From: Talpa occidentalis
Taxonomy: Eukaryota; Chordata; Mammalia; Eulipotyphla; Talpidae
Length of the DNA stretch: 64,000 nucleotides
Assembly: GCF_014898055.3 (NCBI RefSeq)
Contig: NW_023601543.1
Coordinates: forward strand, 60,463,782 to 60,527,781
Direction of reading: 5' to 3'
The notes beneath the pieces were generated by a model. It did no database searches. It saw nothing but the letters and a program-made list of their open reading frames with translations, and was not told the origin of the DNA. Shown here one piece after another: positions 46,000-56,359 of the stretch. A program made the position numbers and the translations under genes. Within the stretch, counting starts at the first letter, position 1; every line of letters starts with the position of its first letter.

Positions 46000-46800
46000 C
46001 CCCTGACAACAGTACTGGGGAAGATAAGAAGAACAAGTAACCCTATAACGCTGTTGGTGGGATTGTGAACTGGCTCAGCCATTTTGAAATGCAGTCTGGA
46101 TTTACCTTAAAAAGACAAAAATGAAACAAAAATAAAAATGGAAGTACTATATGACCCAGCAAACCTGTTCTTGGGCATCTATCTCAAGAACATGAAACCA
46201 TCACTCAAAAAATTATATGCTCTGCAATGTTTATTGTAGCATTCTTTGCAGTAGCTGGGACAAAGAAACAACCTAAGTGTCCACTGATAGAGGGCTGGAT
46301 CAAGAAGATGTGGCTCAAGGGGTTGAACATCAACACTATGAAGCAATCCACAGCCACTGCAGCATGAGTTTGATCCCTGGCCAGGGAGGTGACCCACATG
46401 GCACAGCAGACCTCTCCTGTCTTGTCCCCTGCTTCCCTCAGCAGTGTATTTCAGCCAGTCTGCCTGTTCTGCTCCCCACTCTGTCTCTGGCGACTCTTCT
46501 CACCCCCAGCACCTCTGGCCTGTACCCCAGCTCTTATAAGCATAAATAAATAAATCTTTAAAAAAAATAAGATGTGGTATGGTCACACAATGGAATGTTA
46601 TTCAGCTATAAGGAAAGACAAAATGTTGTCATTTACAGGAAAATGAAAAAAAAATTGAGGGCATTATGTGTAGTAAAGCAAGTCAGAATGACCAAAGCAA
46701 ATATTGAACATTTACATATTGGATGATTTGAGAAAACAAAATATTTATAAAAAGGAGTGGACGCTAATAAACTAAGTGAATTGTTTCAGGTTAAGAAGGA
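46000..46800 (+). mobile_element. L1 ORF2 3' end, sense, split by SINE
   Basis: 'ctataacgctgttggtggga', 'actatatgacccagcaaacc', 'tgtccactgatagagggctg' and, after the SINE, 'cacacaatggaatgttattc' follow the L1 ORF2 C-terminal coding order. Confidence 0.85.
46314..46568 (+). mobile_element. tRNA-SINE, subtype B, 5' head missing
   Basis: Begins at or just before 'ctcaaggggttgaacatcaa', so the first 10 or so bases (GGGCCTCCCT) are absent. Duplication 'aagatgtgg' at 46305-46313 and 46569-46577. The 3' end is normal. Confidence 0.94.
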
Positions 46801-46974
46801 GTGAGGCGGGAGAAAATATCAAACGGTTGTATGGGATGGTATTGGGGAAAAGATTAAGAAAAAGACTGAGAAGTTTAGCTTGGTCAGAAGCAAAAAACCC
46901 TAAACTGATAAAACTGTATAACAACAAAAACAAACCAGTTTTGCTATGAGTTAAGAAAAAAATTTACACTTCTT

Positions 46975-47585
46975 TCACATTAGCATTTCCAGATTAGACA
47001 TCTCCCCTGCAGTCATGTATCTATCTGATGGCCGCACTTCCATGTGTAGTAAGTATCTTAAGCCTAATCTGTCCTAACCCAAAGTCCTGATCTGTCCCCC
47101 AAATCTGTGCCATCTGTACCTTTTCCCATTTCAGTTACCAGCACCTACATTCTTCCAGTTGCTAGGACCAAAATGCTCGGAGCCATTGACCTCCCTCTAT
47201 CTTATATCATATATACAATCTACCATAAATGCAATGGTCACGACCCCTCAAGAATACTCAGGATCACATTACCTCCACTCCCTGCAACCTGCTATAACTA
47301 TGACCATTTGGAAGTGACATTCCCACGATCCTCTCTGCTTGTGTTGGGCATGGACATGTGCCACTCAGCTGCCTCTTCTGAAGCCCTTGCTGCCCAGTGT
47401 GGGAAGCGCAGTCAGCAGAGAGCCTCAGGCTGTTAATTCCTTCAGCTTCTCCTTTGACATGCAAAGTCCTGTCATTCCCTCCACAGTAAACACACAGGCT
47501 TTCCAGTTCTCTTTCAAGCAGGGGCGCTAAGACCTGCCTTTGCACCTGCTATTCTCTTTGCTTAGTCACTCTTCTCTTTGATGCC
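46975..47585 (-). mobile_element. L2-like LINE fossil
   Basis: 'ctcaagaatactcaggatca', 'gcctttgcacctgctattct' and 'ctttgcttagtcactcttc' recall the antisense L2 phrase 'tgcctttgcacatgctgttccctctgcctgg'. Only the right end is convincing. Confidence 0.45.
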
Positions 47586-47586
47586 C

Positions 47587-48070
47587 TCTGTATTCGTCTT
47601 CTAGGGCTGTCATAAAAAACAGCACAAGGTTGAAGATTTAAAACAGGAGAGATGGATTTTCTCATAATTCTGGAGACCCGAAATCTGAAATCGAAGTGTC
47701 TCAGTGTTATGCTTCCCCCAAGGCTCTAGCAGAGAATTCTTCCTTGCTTCTTCCAGATTCTGGTGGCTCCAGGTATTTCTTGGCTTGTGGTTACCTGACT
47801 CCAGTCTCTGCCCCCACCTTCACAGAGCCTCTCCTCTGCGTCTGTCTTGTCCTCCTTTTTTTTTCAGTTATAATTTCCAGTTATGAGGACATCTGCTTTT
47901 GCATTTAAGTTCCACCCAGATAATCCAGGGTGATCTGATCTCCTTTTAAAATCTTTAAGTTAATCATATCTGCAAAGACCTTTTTTTCTAAATAACGTCA
48001 CAGTGATAGGTTCCAGGGACTAGGAAATGAACATAACCTTTTGGGGGCAACACATTTAACCCACTGCACC
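47587..48070 (-). mobile_element. MaLR LTR (MLT1 type), antisense
   Basis: 'cttctagggctgtcataaaa', 'ttctcataattctggagacc', 'ataatccagggtgatctgat' and 'aagttaatcatatctgcaaa' follow the antisense MLT1 order and end with 'taacccactgca'. Confidence 0.75.
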
Positions 48071-48074
48071 CTCT

Positions 48075-50925
48075 TAGCTCATCCCTTTATTTCCTTAAAA
48101 TCTTTCCCTAGAATATGACATCTCGGGTTCAGTCACCTCCAACCACCCTACATGAAATTGAAAATTACTCTCATTACCTTCCTGCTTAATTTATTTCCAT
48201 AGCATTTATCAGCATCTGACATACCATGTATTTTACTTATCATTTTTTTTTTTGCTTATTGTAAGATAAGTCTGCCTCCTTTACTAAAATCTGTAGTGTT
48301 TTTCTTCCTTGTGTTGACTGCTGTGGTTTCCAGCCCCTAGAAAATGTATGGTTTAGTAGTACTTTTGAATGAGTGATTATCTTCATTTAATGAATGCTTA
48401 AGCAGACAGAGAAAGGATAAGTAATTTTCCCAAGTGTGGTATTCAAAGCAGTTTCTCACACATGCTCCCAACCTGATGACAACCCATCCTGGCTAGGACA
48501 GTTCCCTGGTTTGGCAATGGTCTCTAGGGACTTCTATTATCTCAGGGTTGAGGAAACATTGGATTGATTTCTTACTCTTAGACTCTCTGAAACGAATGTG
48601 ACACTTCTCTCATCTAAAAACCTTCCCTGCTTTCAGTTTCACTCGATAACATTCCCTATTAAGTACGTTTTCCCTTTTTACTAGCCTAAATCTTTCATGC
48701 TGCAGTGAAGGTTCATTTCTTCTTCTGTCCTGCGTGGCAAGAGAGAGCCGCTGCTCTCCAGTCTCCTTGAATTTAGAGATTATTATCAAGTTTCCCCGTA
48801 GGCATTACTGGTCCAGACAAACCCGCCAAACAAGTTCCTTTAGATTTTCCAAAAATCTCATTTTTTGTTTCCCCCTCTCGCTTCTCTTTCCCTGCAATGG
48901 GTTTCTGATAAAACACAGGATGAGATTTTGACTTGTAGCATGCACTGCCCTTAGGTGATGTTCTATAAATAATGAATGGAACAGAACAACATTTTTTAAA
49001 TGCATGTTTTGGCACAAAATCAATTAGTGGTGTTGGCACTTGCTAACCTAGCAAATAAATGCATTTTCCCTGGCAACCAACGCTGGCCTCCAGCTTTTAA
49101 TGCTTATTTTCTGGGAGTGCTACTTACAAACTTTACTTTCATACACAGCAGGGAATGCTCAGAGGGAAAGGCAAGAGACCAGTGTCTCCATCCAATTCAT
49201 GGGCAGGGAGACCGAGGTAGGAAGTGGCTGCGTTCTTCCAGCATGGATGGAGTCTGGGACTTCCTGCACTGGGTCCTACTGATTCGTAGAGCTCCAGAGG
49301 CCAAAGGCATTTGCTCATTCCATCATGCAAACTACTCTGGAAAGCAAGGCCAGATAAAATCCAAACTGATGCTTGGAAGGACATTATTCTGCACTCTGTC
49401 AGGCAGATTCTCAGCCTATGAAGCTTTGCGGCAATGTGTGCAGAGCCTCATCTCAAACTGGTTGATGGGAATTTCTATAATAAGGGAAACTGAAGCCAAA
49501 TTCTCAACCAATATAACTCTGAATTCCCATACAATTACGTAAGTTCAGAATCTGGCCTATGTGTGCATGCATATATAAAATTCACATTATTTTATGAGGT
49601 CAATCATAAAGATGACCGTAAAAGTAGAGATGACCATAAAAGTCCCTCCATTACATTACTGTCTTTATTTTTGGAGAGGTCATGATCTTAGACTGGGATT
49701 CCATAGTGGAATAAATGGAAAATTATATGTGGTATATATATGTATATGTACGTAACTATACATATATATTCTCCACACTGGATTCTGTACAAAAATAAGA
49801 AAAACACATTTTAGTCGAAGTCACTGGGTGCTGTTGTAAGTTTGTTCTATTTTGTGTTGTTTCTGTCTCTCCAAGAAGTTTCGTTTGCCTTCATGCTTTG
49901 TTTGATTGAAGCGTGATGATCCTAGTTTGGGACAGTTCTAATTAACCCTGGACAGACAAGCTTTAAAAGTTGTTCAGAAAGCGCTTGAGAATTCCGTTCA
50001 GGAAGTTTCCAATGCTAGCGCAATTTAGAGTTGGCGGTGGGTACCTCCCCCAGTGCAGGTGGCTTTTATCTTTCGTATGGGTTGTCCAATGAAATATTTT
50101 GGTCATTTCAGTTTATTTTTAATGTAACATTTAAACCTGTACAGAATAAATCCCATATGTGCAAGAAGGACTAAGAGCAGAAACGGAGACATGGAAACTT
50201 TCACCTTCTCCCTGCAGCCATTGGTTCAAGGCCAGCCTGGGTCGACATTGGCAGAACATATCCGTCTTTGAATGAATGCCATTTTTTGTGCTTTGTAAAA
50301 AAGGTTGGTGGTCTTGGTCTGGTGGGTCTGTGTGTGTGACTGCCTACATCTCTGGCCTGAGCCCACCAGTTGGCACTGACTCCATGGCACAACAGTTAAA
50401 GAGTGGCTGGACGTGATGGAGATTGTCTCCCTTGTCTATCTCTCCTTTGGTCAAAGCTGATGTGAGGAAGCCTTAGTCTCCTGACTCTGCACCACCTCCT
50501 TTCACCTCACTGAAAAGACTGATTTTCTTCTGAGGAATGTGGATGGCGTCTCCTCTGCTTTCAAGTTTCTCTTGCACTTCAGAGGTATTCAATTCAGCCA
50601 ATTGCTGAGCAGAGGCTACATTCTCCAGGCCTTGGATTGGGCTCTAATTTTAAAGCTGGAATCCAAGTCTTGAGGAGCTCAGACCCTGGCGGGAGGGGTG
50701 AGGGGCAGGCCTTGCCCACCTCACTGCATCCTGGACTTCAGTAGCAATGAGGTACAGTGAACTATTGCTTCGGGGCCCAGAGGGGACACTACAGAGAGAG
50801 GACAGCCAGAGATTAGGACCTTGGAAGATGAGTCAGGATTTTGTCAGAAAAGTGGGAGTGGAGTTAGGGGGAATGTTGCAGGCCAGGAAACCCCATGTGC
50901 AAAAGCATAAAATAGTCAAACCTGC
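48075..50925. other. 2.9 kb without gene or clear repeat
   Basis: Weak MIR trace at about 48370-48450. The longest open frame outside repeats in the window is here (180 codons, 49000-49542, plus strand). It shows no domain, no signal peptide and no splice context I can recognise, so I do not call it a gene. Confidence 0.5.
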
Positions 50926-50929
50926 ACAA

Positions 50930-51170
50930 TGGCTTTGGGAATCCCTTCAGTGGCTCCCCTTAGGCTTTATGCTAAGAGGCAAAGGCAGCAGCATCCCAGC
51001 AAAGCCCTTCAATTGGCTGTCCCGCTCCCACTGCCTCTGAGATTCTTATTTTATTGTTTCATGTCCTCTCACCTTCACCTTTTCCTCAAATATTCTTGAA
51101 TCCATGGGCCAAGCCTTCTACATTCCTGCATATTTGCATTTGCTTTCTTATTTACCCTTTCTTGCCCCTT
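50930..51170. mobile_element. Possible L2 fossil
   Basis: 'cccttcagtggctcccctta' followed by 'gcttta..aggcaaag' recalls the L2 phrase 'cttcaatggctccccattgcc..aggataaagt'. Short, low confidence. Confidence 0.35.
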
Positions 51171-51372
51171 TTCCTGACTTTCTCTTACCCTTTACAACTC
51201 TTAAGATTTTCCAGGACTCTGTCCCGACTCCTTTCCTCCCCAGAGGTGGCATTTGCTGGCCCTCGTGATATTTTCACGACCTCATATACATAGTTCCATA
51301 GTACTGTCGTTGCTGACCTTGTGGGGTACTGGGTGTCTCAGCTCTGTTTCAAGCACCTAACACTGCCTAGTA

Positions 51373-51990
51373 TTGGGGAGGGAAAAGTTTTCCTCTGGCC
51401 TCTTGGGTCATAATCGAGGTCCTGTAAATTAAATGGACAAAAGACAGATTAGTAAAAGGAAAGAAAAAACTCACAGATTTAATTCAATACCTATGCTCAG
51501 GAGTTCAAAAAGAAGCATGATTGGAGGAGGACTTGGTTAGACTCATTTTTATATATCGCCTTAATAGGAGATTGGGGAGGGCCAGGGGGGCACCTCTGAG
51601 ACAACCAATGACTTTTAAGAGAAACAAATGGGCACTTTAGAGACTAGATGTGGAGACTTTATAGTTTTAAGATAATATCTATTTAAATGATTTCTCTTCC
51701 ATATGCTGACTTGTGCTGACATCTCTTCAGTGATAAGAGTCAATTTTTGCTGGTTGTGAAACTCCTGGGGAGGAGATTTATGACAGTTGAATTATTTTGG
51801 GAGGCTTTGCTTTTGGGAAGATTAGGGGGAGTTTAGAAAAAAAGTGTCTTTCTGCAGCTGTTAATTCTCCTGCAAATGTCTTCAGCTCAAAATAATCCTT
51901 ATGCCACGGTGGCGTATTCTGAACCTCTTCACCAGCACATAGTAGATGATCCAAAAACAGTGGGTGAACAAATACTCGTTTTTCAGTGTT
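51373..51990 (+). mobile_element. Unnamed LTR-like repeat, copy 2
   Basis: Related in order and orientation to 541-1075: 'gcctcttgggtcataatcga', 'aaaagacagattagtaaaag', 'gaggagatttatgacagttg' and 'tatgccacggtggcgtattc'. It gives a second, better-preserved copy of an old repeat whose name I do not know. Confidence 0.55.
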
Positions 51991-52029
51991 CTCCTCCATA
52001 AAAGACACCATCACTGGCTAGTAGCCCAA

Positions 52030-52260
52030 GTCATAACTTAGGAGTCAATTTTGATTTCTCACTTGTGCCATAGCCAGTCCATGAGCTGTTTTTATCAGCT
52101 CTGCCTCCAAGACAAGTCGTGAGTCTCTTCACTCCTCCATCTTCACTGCCATCCCCTGGTCTCAGGCACCGTCCTCTCCTGCCTGCACAATTGCAAGAGC
52201 CTCTTAGTGTGTCTCTCTCAACTTCCAATATTATCCCAGCTTTATCAGCCACCCCTGCAG
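52030..52260. mobile_element. Possible L2 fossil
   Basis: 'tcctgcctgcacaattgcaa' followed by 'gagcctcttagtgtgtctct' recalls the L2 phrase 'ctggattactgcaacagcctcctaactggtctcc'. It is cut by the LTR at 52265. Confidence 0.4.
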
Positions 52261-52319
52261 AAGCTGTTATCAGGCAAGGTGATGGGTATCCCAGGACCCC
52301 CACACCTGCCCTTTATAAA

Positions 52320-52931
52320 CGTAACAGGGTGGCCCCCAGGAAAAGGGGAGGTTCCAGAATCCCTGGCCCACCCAAGGGAGGGTGGAGCTGAGCTGGGAGG
52401 AGAAGCTGGAGGGGAGACTGAGAAAAGGAGGAAGCCAGATGGAGAGCAAGAAGGAGACCTGGAGGAGGCACGTGGAGCTGAGAGACATGTGAAGAAACTG
52501 CACTTTTTATTTTGTCCTGGACTGGTTGAAGCAGACGTGGGTGAGAGACCCGGGGGAGGTTGACAATGACAGCTTTTATCTTAATTTTGATTTTGCTCTT
52601 TTTCTCCCAGACTTGTCTGCCTGTTTCTGACTCTATTCTATGGGTCCCAATTGGAAGGTGCTTTGGACTTGAGGCAGGCTTTCGTGCCTTGTTTGGGCCA
52701 ACCATGTTTGGCTGGACTTTTACCCGTGAGGGGATGGGGAACTTTGGGTGCTTGATTTGAAAACTATATTCTCTCCTTTTTCTGTATTGCACAGTAATTG
52801 TATTAAAGTTCCTGTCCATTGAAGGTCTTACGCACTAGAGTATGTTTTGTCTTGATGCAGTGGATGGCAGAACCTATTTAGAGCAGGCAGGTTTGGGGGT
52901 ATTGGGGTGTCCCTCTCTCTTCCCTGTAACA
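52320..52931 (+). mobile_element. Solo LTR of local ERV family, copy 3, nested
   Basis: About 612 bp, CGTAACAGGG to CCCTGTAACA, flanked by duplication TAAA (52316-52319 and 52932-52935). ATTAAA at 52802-52807 is a likely polyadenylation signal. A 168-codon open frame on its minus strand is antisense to an LTR and not a gene. It lies inverted inside copy 2. Confidence 0.93.
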
Positions 52932-53420
52932 TAAATAGGTTCTGCCATCTGCCACATCAAAACAAAACATACCCTAGTATGTAAGACCTTCAATGGAAAA
53001 GAACTTTAATACAATTACTGTGCAATACAGAAAAAGGAGAGAATATAGTGTTCAAATCAAGCACCCAAAGTTACCCGTCCCCTAGTGGGTAAATGCCAAG
53101 TTAAACAGGGAAACAGGGTTACCCAAAGCAGGGCCACTGAGGCCCAAAAACCTGCCACAAGTCTAAAGCACCTTCTAGTGGGGGCTCCCAGAAAAGGGGC
53201 AGAAGGGTTCAGGCAAGTCTGAGACCGAAAGAAGCAAAATCAAAATATAAATCAAGGTAAAAGCTGCTATTGTTAACTTCCCCACGGGTCTCCCACCCAT
53301 GTCTCTTTTTCAAGCGTCTCCTTCCATGTCCTCTAAGCCCCTCGTACAAGTCCACGCAAGTGCTGCTTCTTCACATGTCTCCCTTTTCCACGTGCCTCCT
53401 TCTTGATTTCCCTTCCTTTT

Positions 53421-53685
53421 TTTTAAAGATTTATTTATTTATGTATACAGGAACTGGGGTACAGGCCAGAGGTGTCAGGGGTAAGAGGATTCACCAGAGA
53501 CAGAGTGGGGAGCAGAACAGGCAGATCTACTGAAATACACTGTTGAGGGGAGCAGCGGGTGAGTCAGGAGAGGTCTGCTGCGCCATGTGGGGGTAGCTCC
53601 TTGGCCGGGGATCGAACTCCTGCTGTAGTGGCTATGGAGAGCTTCATAGGTTGCGTCTTAACCCCTTGCACCACCAGGGAGGTCC
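53421..53685 (-). mobile_element. tRNA-SINE, subtype B, complete
   Basis: Perfect duplication 'ttcccttcctttt' at 53408-53420 and 53686-53698, inside an LTR. Right end complement of GGACCTCCCTGGTGGTGCAA. This SINE is therefore younger than the LTR it split. Confidence 0.97.
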
Positions 53686-53809
53686 TTCCCTTCCTTTTCT
53701 TCTCCCAATCTTTCTTGCTTCTCCTCCCTGCCGAACTCCATGCTCCCTTGGGTGGGGCAGGAAAGCTGGACCCTCCTCTTCCCCTGGGGATTTATCCTGT
53801 TACAAAGCC

Positions 53810-54148
53810 AGATTCATTTTTTAAAGGACAACATTGCATATGTCTATCTTAGCTCCAGGTTCCCCCAGAAAATGGAGCCTGTGGTGACGCTCACGTGCAC
53901 TGTGATATTAGGACGTGCAATCCCAGAAAGTTGCAGTGAGGGACAAAGGAGTGAGGTTAGGGAAGGGGAGCAAGCCGGCGGGGGGTGTTACTGAATTGGT
54001 CACTCTTTATTGTCAAGTGAAACTGATTGCTCAAGCTGATGGGCTGGCCTCCAAGAAACCATGTAAGGACTGTTTCATAGAGTCTGCCTAAGGGGAGGAA
54101 GGGGGAAGAATCTACTGACTGCTGTCTTCTGTGGGTCATAATCCACTT
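53810..54148. other. Nothing recognised
   Basis: Short GC-richer stretch between an LTR and an L1 end. No gene or repeat identified. Confidence 0.45.
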
Positions 54149-54470
54149 CCTGCAATGATTCTGATACATGCAACAGCATGAATAAACCTTGTGCGCATTA
54201 TGCTGAGTAAAAACAAGCCAGCGACAAAAAGACACGGTATGATTCCATCCATATGAGGTCCCTGGAGTAGTCAAATTCATAGAAACAGAAAGAATGGTGG
54301 TTGCCAGGGGCTGAGGGGAGGAAGAATGAGGAATTAGTATTTTAACTAATATGGTTTTACAAAATGAGAAGAGTTCTGAAGATTGTCTGCACAGTGTGTA
54401 TGTAATTAGTGCTACTGAATCGTATACTTAAAATGCTATATTCTGAGTAATTAGCCACGATTTAACTTTT
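54149..54470 (+). mobile_element. Old L1 3' end, sense
   Basis: 'catgcaacagcatgaataaa', 'cattatgctgagtaaaaaca', 'ggtggttgccaggggctgag' and 'cgtatacttaaaatgctata' are standard L1M ORF2-end and 3' UTR phrases. Confidence 0.85.
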
Positions 54471-54472
54471 TT

Positions 54473-54736
54473 TAAAGATCTATTTATTTATTCATACAAG
54501 AAAGAACCGGGCTACAGGCCAGAGGTGTGGGGGGTGACAGGACTCACGAGAGACAGAGTGGGGAACAGAACAGGCAGATTGACCGAAGTACACTGCTGAG
54601 GGGAGCAGCGGGTGAGACAGAGAGAGGTCTGCTGCGCCATGTGGGTTGCTCCCTGGCGGGGGATCAAACTGGTTCTGCAGTGGCTGTGGACAGCCTCACA
54701 GTGCTGTGCTCAACCCCCTGTGCCATTAGGGAGGCC
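54473..54736 (-). mobile_element. tRNA-SINE, subtype B/C
   Basis: Antisense, last SINE in the window. Right end complement of GGGCCTCCCTAATGGCACAG, GGGTTGAGCACAG head. Duplication is blurred by T- and A-runs. The B box (GTTTGATCCCC in sense) is near intact. Confidence 0.93.
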
Positions 54737-54769
54737 CTAAATTTTTTTTTAAATGAGGACAGCAATATG

Positions 54770-55795
54770 GTGTATGCCCATATGTCCCTGTCATTCCACC
54801 GTCAAATGATGGAGTCTATTTCTACTCCCTTTGAAACTGGGAAGGCCACTGGGGCCACCTTGATCAGTAGCACATGCGACACGCGCTGCTGTGGAACTTC
54901 TATAACAGGGTGGTCCCCAGGGAAAGGGGAAGTTCCAGATTCCCTGCCCCACCTAAGGGAGGGTGGAGCTCAGCAGGGAAGGGAAGCGAGAGAAGACAGG
55001 GAAATCAAGGGAAATCAAGGAAGAGACTGGAGGAGGCACATGGAGCAGAGAGACATGTGAAGAAACTGTGTTTGCTTCTTGACCTTGGCCTTGTACCAGG
55101 AACTTGGGGGGACATGGGAGATGCTTGAGATTGACATGGGTAAGAGACCCGTGGGGAGACTGATAATGGCAGCCTTCATCTTGATTTTGATTTTGCTCCT
55201 TCTGTTCCAGGCATGCTGGCACCTTCTGCCCCTTTCCTATGGTCCCCACCAGAAGGTGCTTTATTTAGACTTGTGGCAAGTTTTTGGGCCTCAGTGGCCC
55301 TGCTTTGGGTCAGCCCTGTTTCCCTGTTTCACTGGTTATTTACCCACGAGGGGATGGATAACTTTGGGTGTTTGATTTGGAAACTATTCTTTCCCTTTTC
55401 TGTATTGCACACTAATTGTGTAAAAGTTCTTTTCCATTGAATGTCTTATTCTCTAGATTGTTTTGTCTTGATACAGTGGATTGCAGGACCCATTTAGAGC
55501 AGTCAGGTGTGGGGGTCCCAAGGTACCCCTCACACTGCCCTATGACACTTCTGAGGCTGAGTCATGAAAGGGATTCCAGCTTCTGCATGGCTTTCTTGGG
55601 AAATGGGTCTTGAGATCCCTGGAGCATCATGTATAAAATCTGGCTGTCTGGAGGCCACCAGCCTAGAGCGGCCACATGAAGAGAGCATGTAGTTGTGGGA
55701 AGATGCCTGAGGAACCCCAGCTGTCCTGGAGATGCCCCCAGCTGATTATGAATAGTGCAGATGTAAGTTGTCTTCTTGTTACAGACTTGTGACAA
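54770..55795 (+). mobile_element. MLT1-like LTR split by ERV LTR
   Basis: Left part 'aaactgggaaggccactggg' to 'gctgctgtggaacttc' and right part 'gaggctgagtcatgaaaggg' to 'tacagacttgtgacaaaat' together follow an MLT1 LTR. They are separated by the LTR at 54901-55547 with duplication CTTC. Confidence 0.6.
54901..55547 (+). mobile_element. Solo LTR of local ERV family, copy 4
   Basis: 647 bp, TATAACAGGGTGG to CCCTATGACA, duplication CTTC at 54897-54900 and 55548-55551. Contains a small tandem 'gggaaatcaa' near 55000. Longest copy, no internal viral sequence. Confidence 0.93.
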
Positions 55796-56029
55796 AATAA
55801 TTTTTTTTTTTTAAGGTGACTAATTTATCCTGACTAGTCTGGGTCTTTCCAGTGTTTTAGCACTGAAAAGTGCTGCATCACAGGCATCACATCGAGAGGA
55901 GCTGAGACCAGGAGAACTTGGGGAACAAGAAAGGCTGAGACATGGGACAATGATTTTAAACAATGTAGGGACAGAAGGAACAAAACAGCTCCCAGGAAAA
56001 TAGAAGTGTTTAACTGAAATCTTGCTGAA

Positions 56030-56328
56030 CTAGCCCCCACCTGGAGTGAGATCCGGTTACAGGATAATCAGGGAACAGAAAAACAACCACCAACTACCTA
56101 GTACCTAGTCAATAGTCCGGCACTTTGGACAACAGGAAGTCTGACAGGATATAGCCACAGACAGGGCTGCAGTAAACGGGCACCCTCCCTTGGGCCCCCT
56201 CCTGCTGTCAGGAGTTCTTGCCTCTTGCTTCAATAAATCCACACTTGTTGATCTCACGTTTGGTGTGGCGGCTGTTATTCTTCAACTGGCGTACACACCC
56301 AGTCCCTCGAGCATCCACTCTCCTAACA
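56030..56328 (+). mobile_element. ERV class I-like LTR, 3' part
   Basis: 'gcttcaataaatccacactt' with AATAAA near 56231, then 'gttgatctcacg' and the end 'ccactctcctaaca'. This is the R-U5 layout of gamma-like LTRs. It differs from the local family above. The 5' limit is not clear. Confidence 0.65.
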
Positions 56329-56359
56329 TCAGTCCTGGACAAGCCAAGATAGTTGGTGT

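Larger units (their letters stand above)
52265..53804 (-). mobile_element. Solo LTR of local ERV family, copy 2, with two insertions
   Basis: Antisense LTR of about 650 bp without its insertions, made of 52265-52319, 52932-53420 and 53686-53804. Ends TGTTATCAGG and CCTGTTACA. Duplication AAGC at 52261-52264 and 53805-53808. Near its 3' end it received a sense-oriented LTR of the same family (52320-52931), and later a SINE (53421-53685). A 4-bp duplication fits class I (gamma-like) ERVs. No viral genes. Confidence 0.92.

Noticed and set aside
49000..49542. 180-codon open frame as a novel gene
   Set aside because: No start context, domain, signal or splice pattern. A frame of this size is expected roughly once by chance in 64 kb read in six frames.
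52313..52819. 168-codon minus-strand frame as a viral or host gene
   Set aside because: It is antisense to a solo LTR, and partial versions appear in the sister LTR at 34134-34562.
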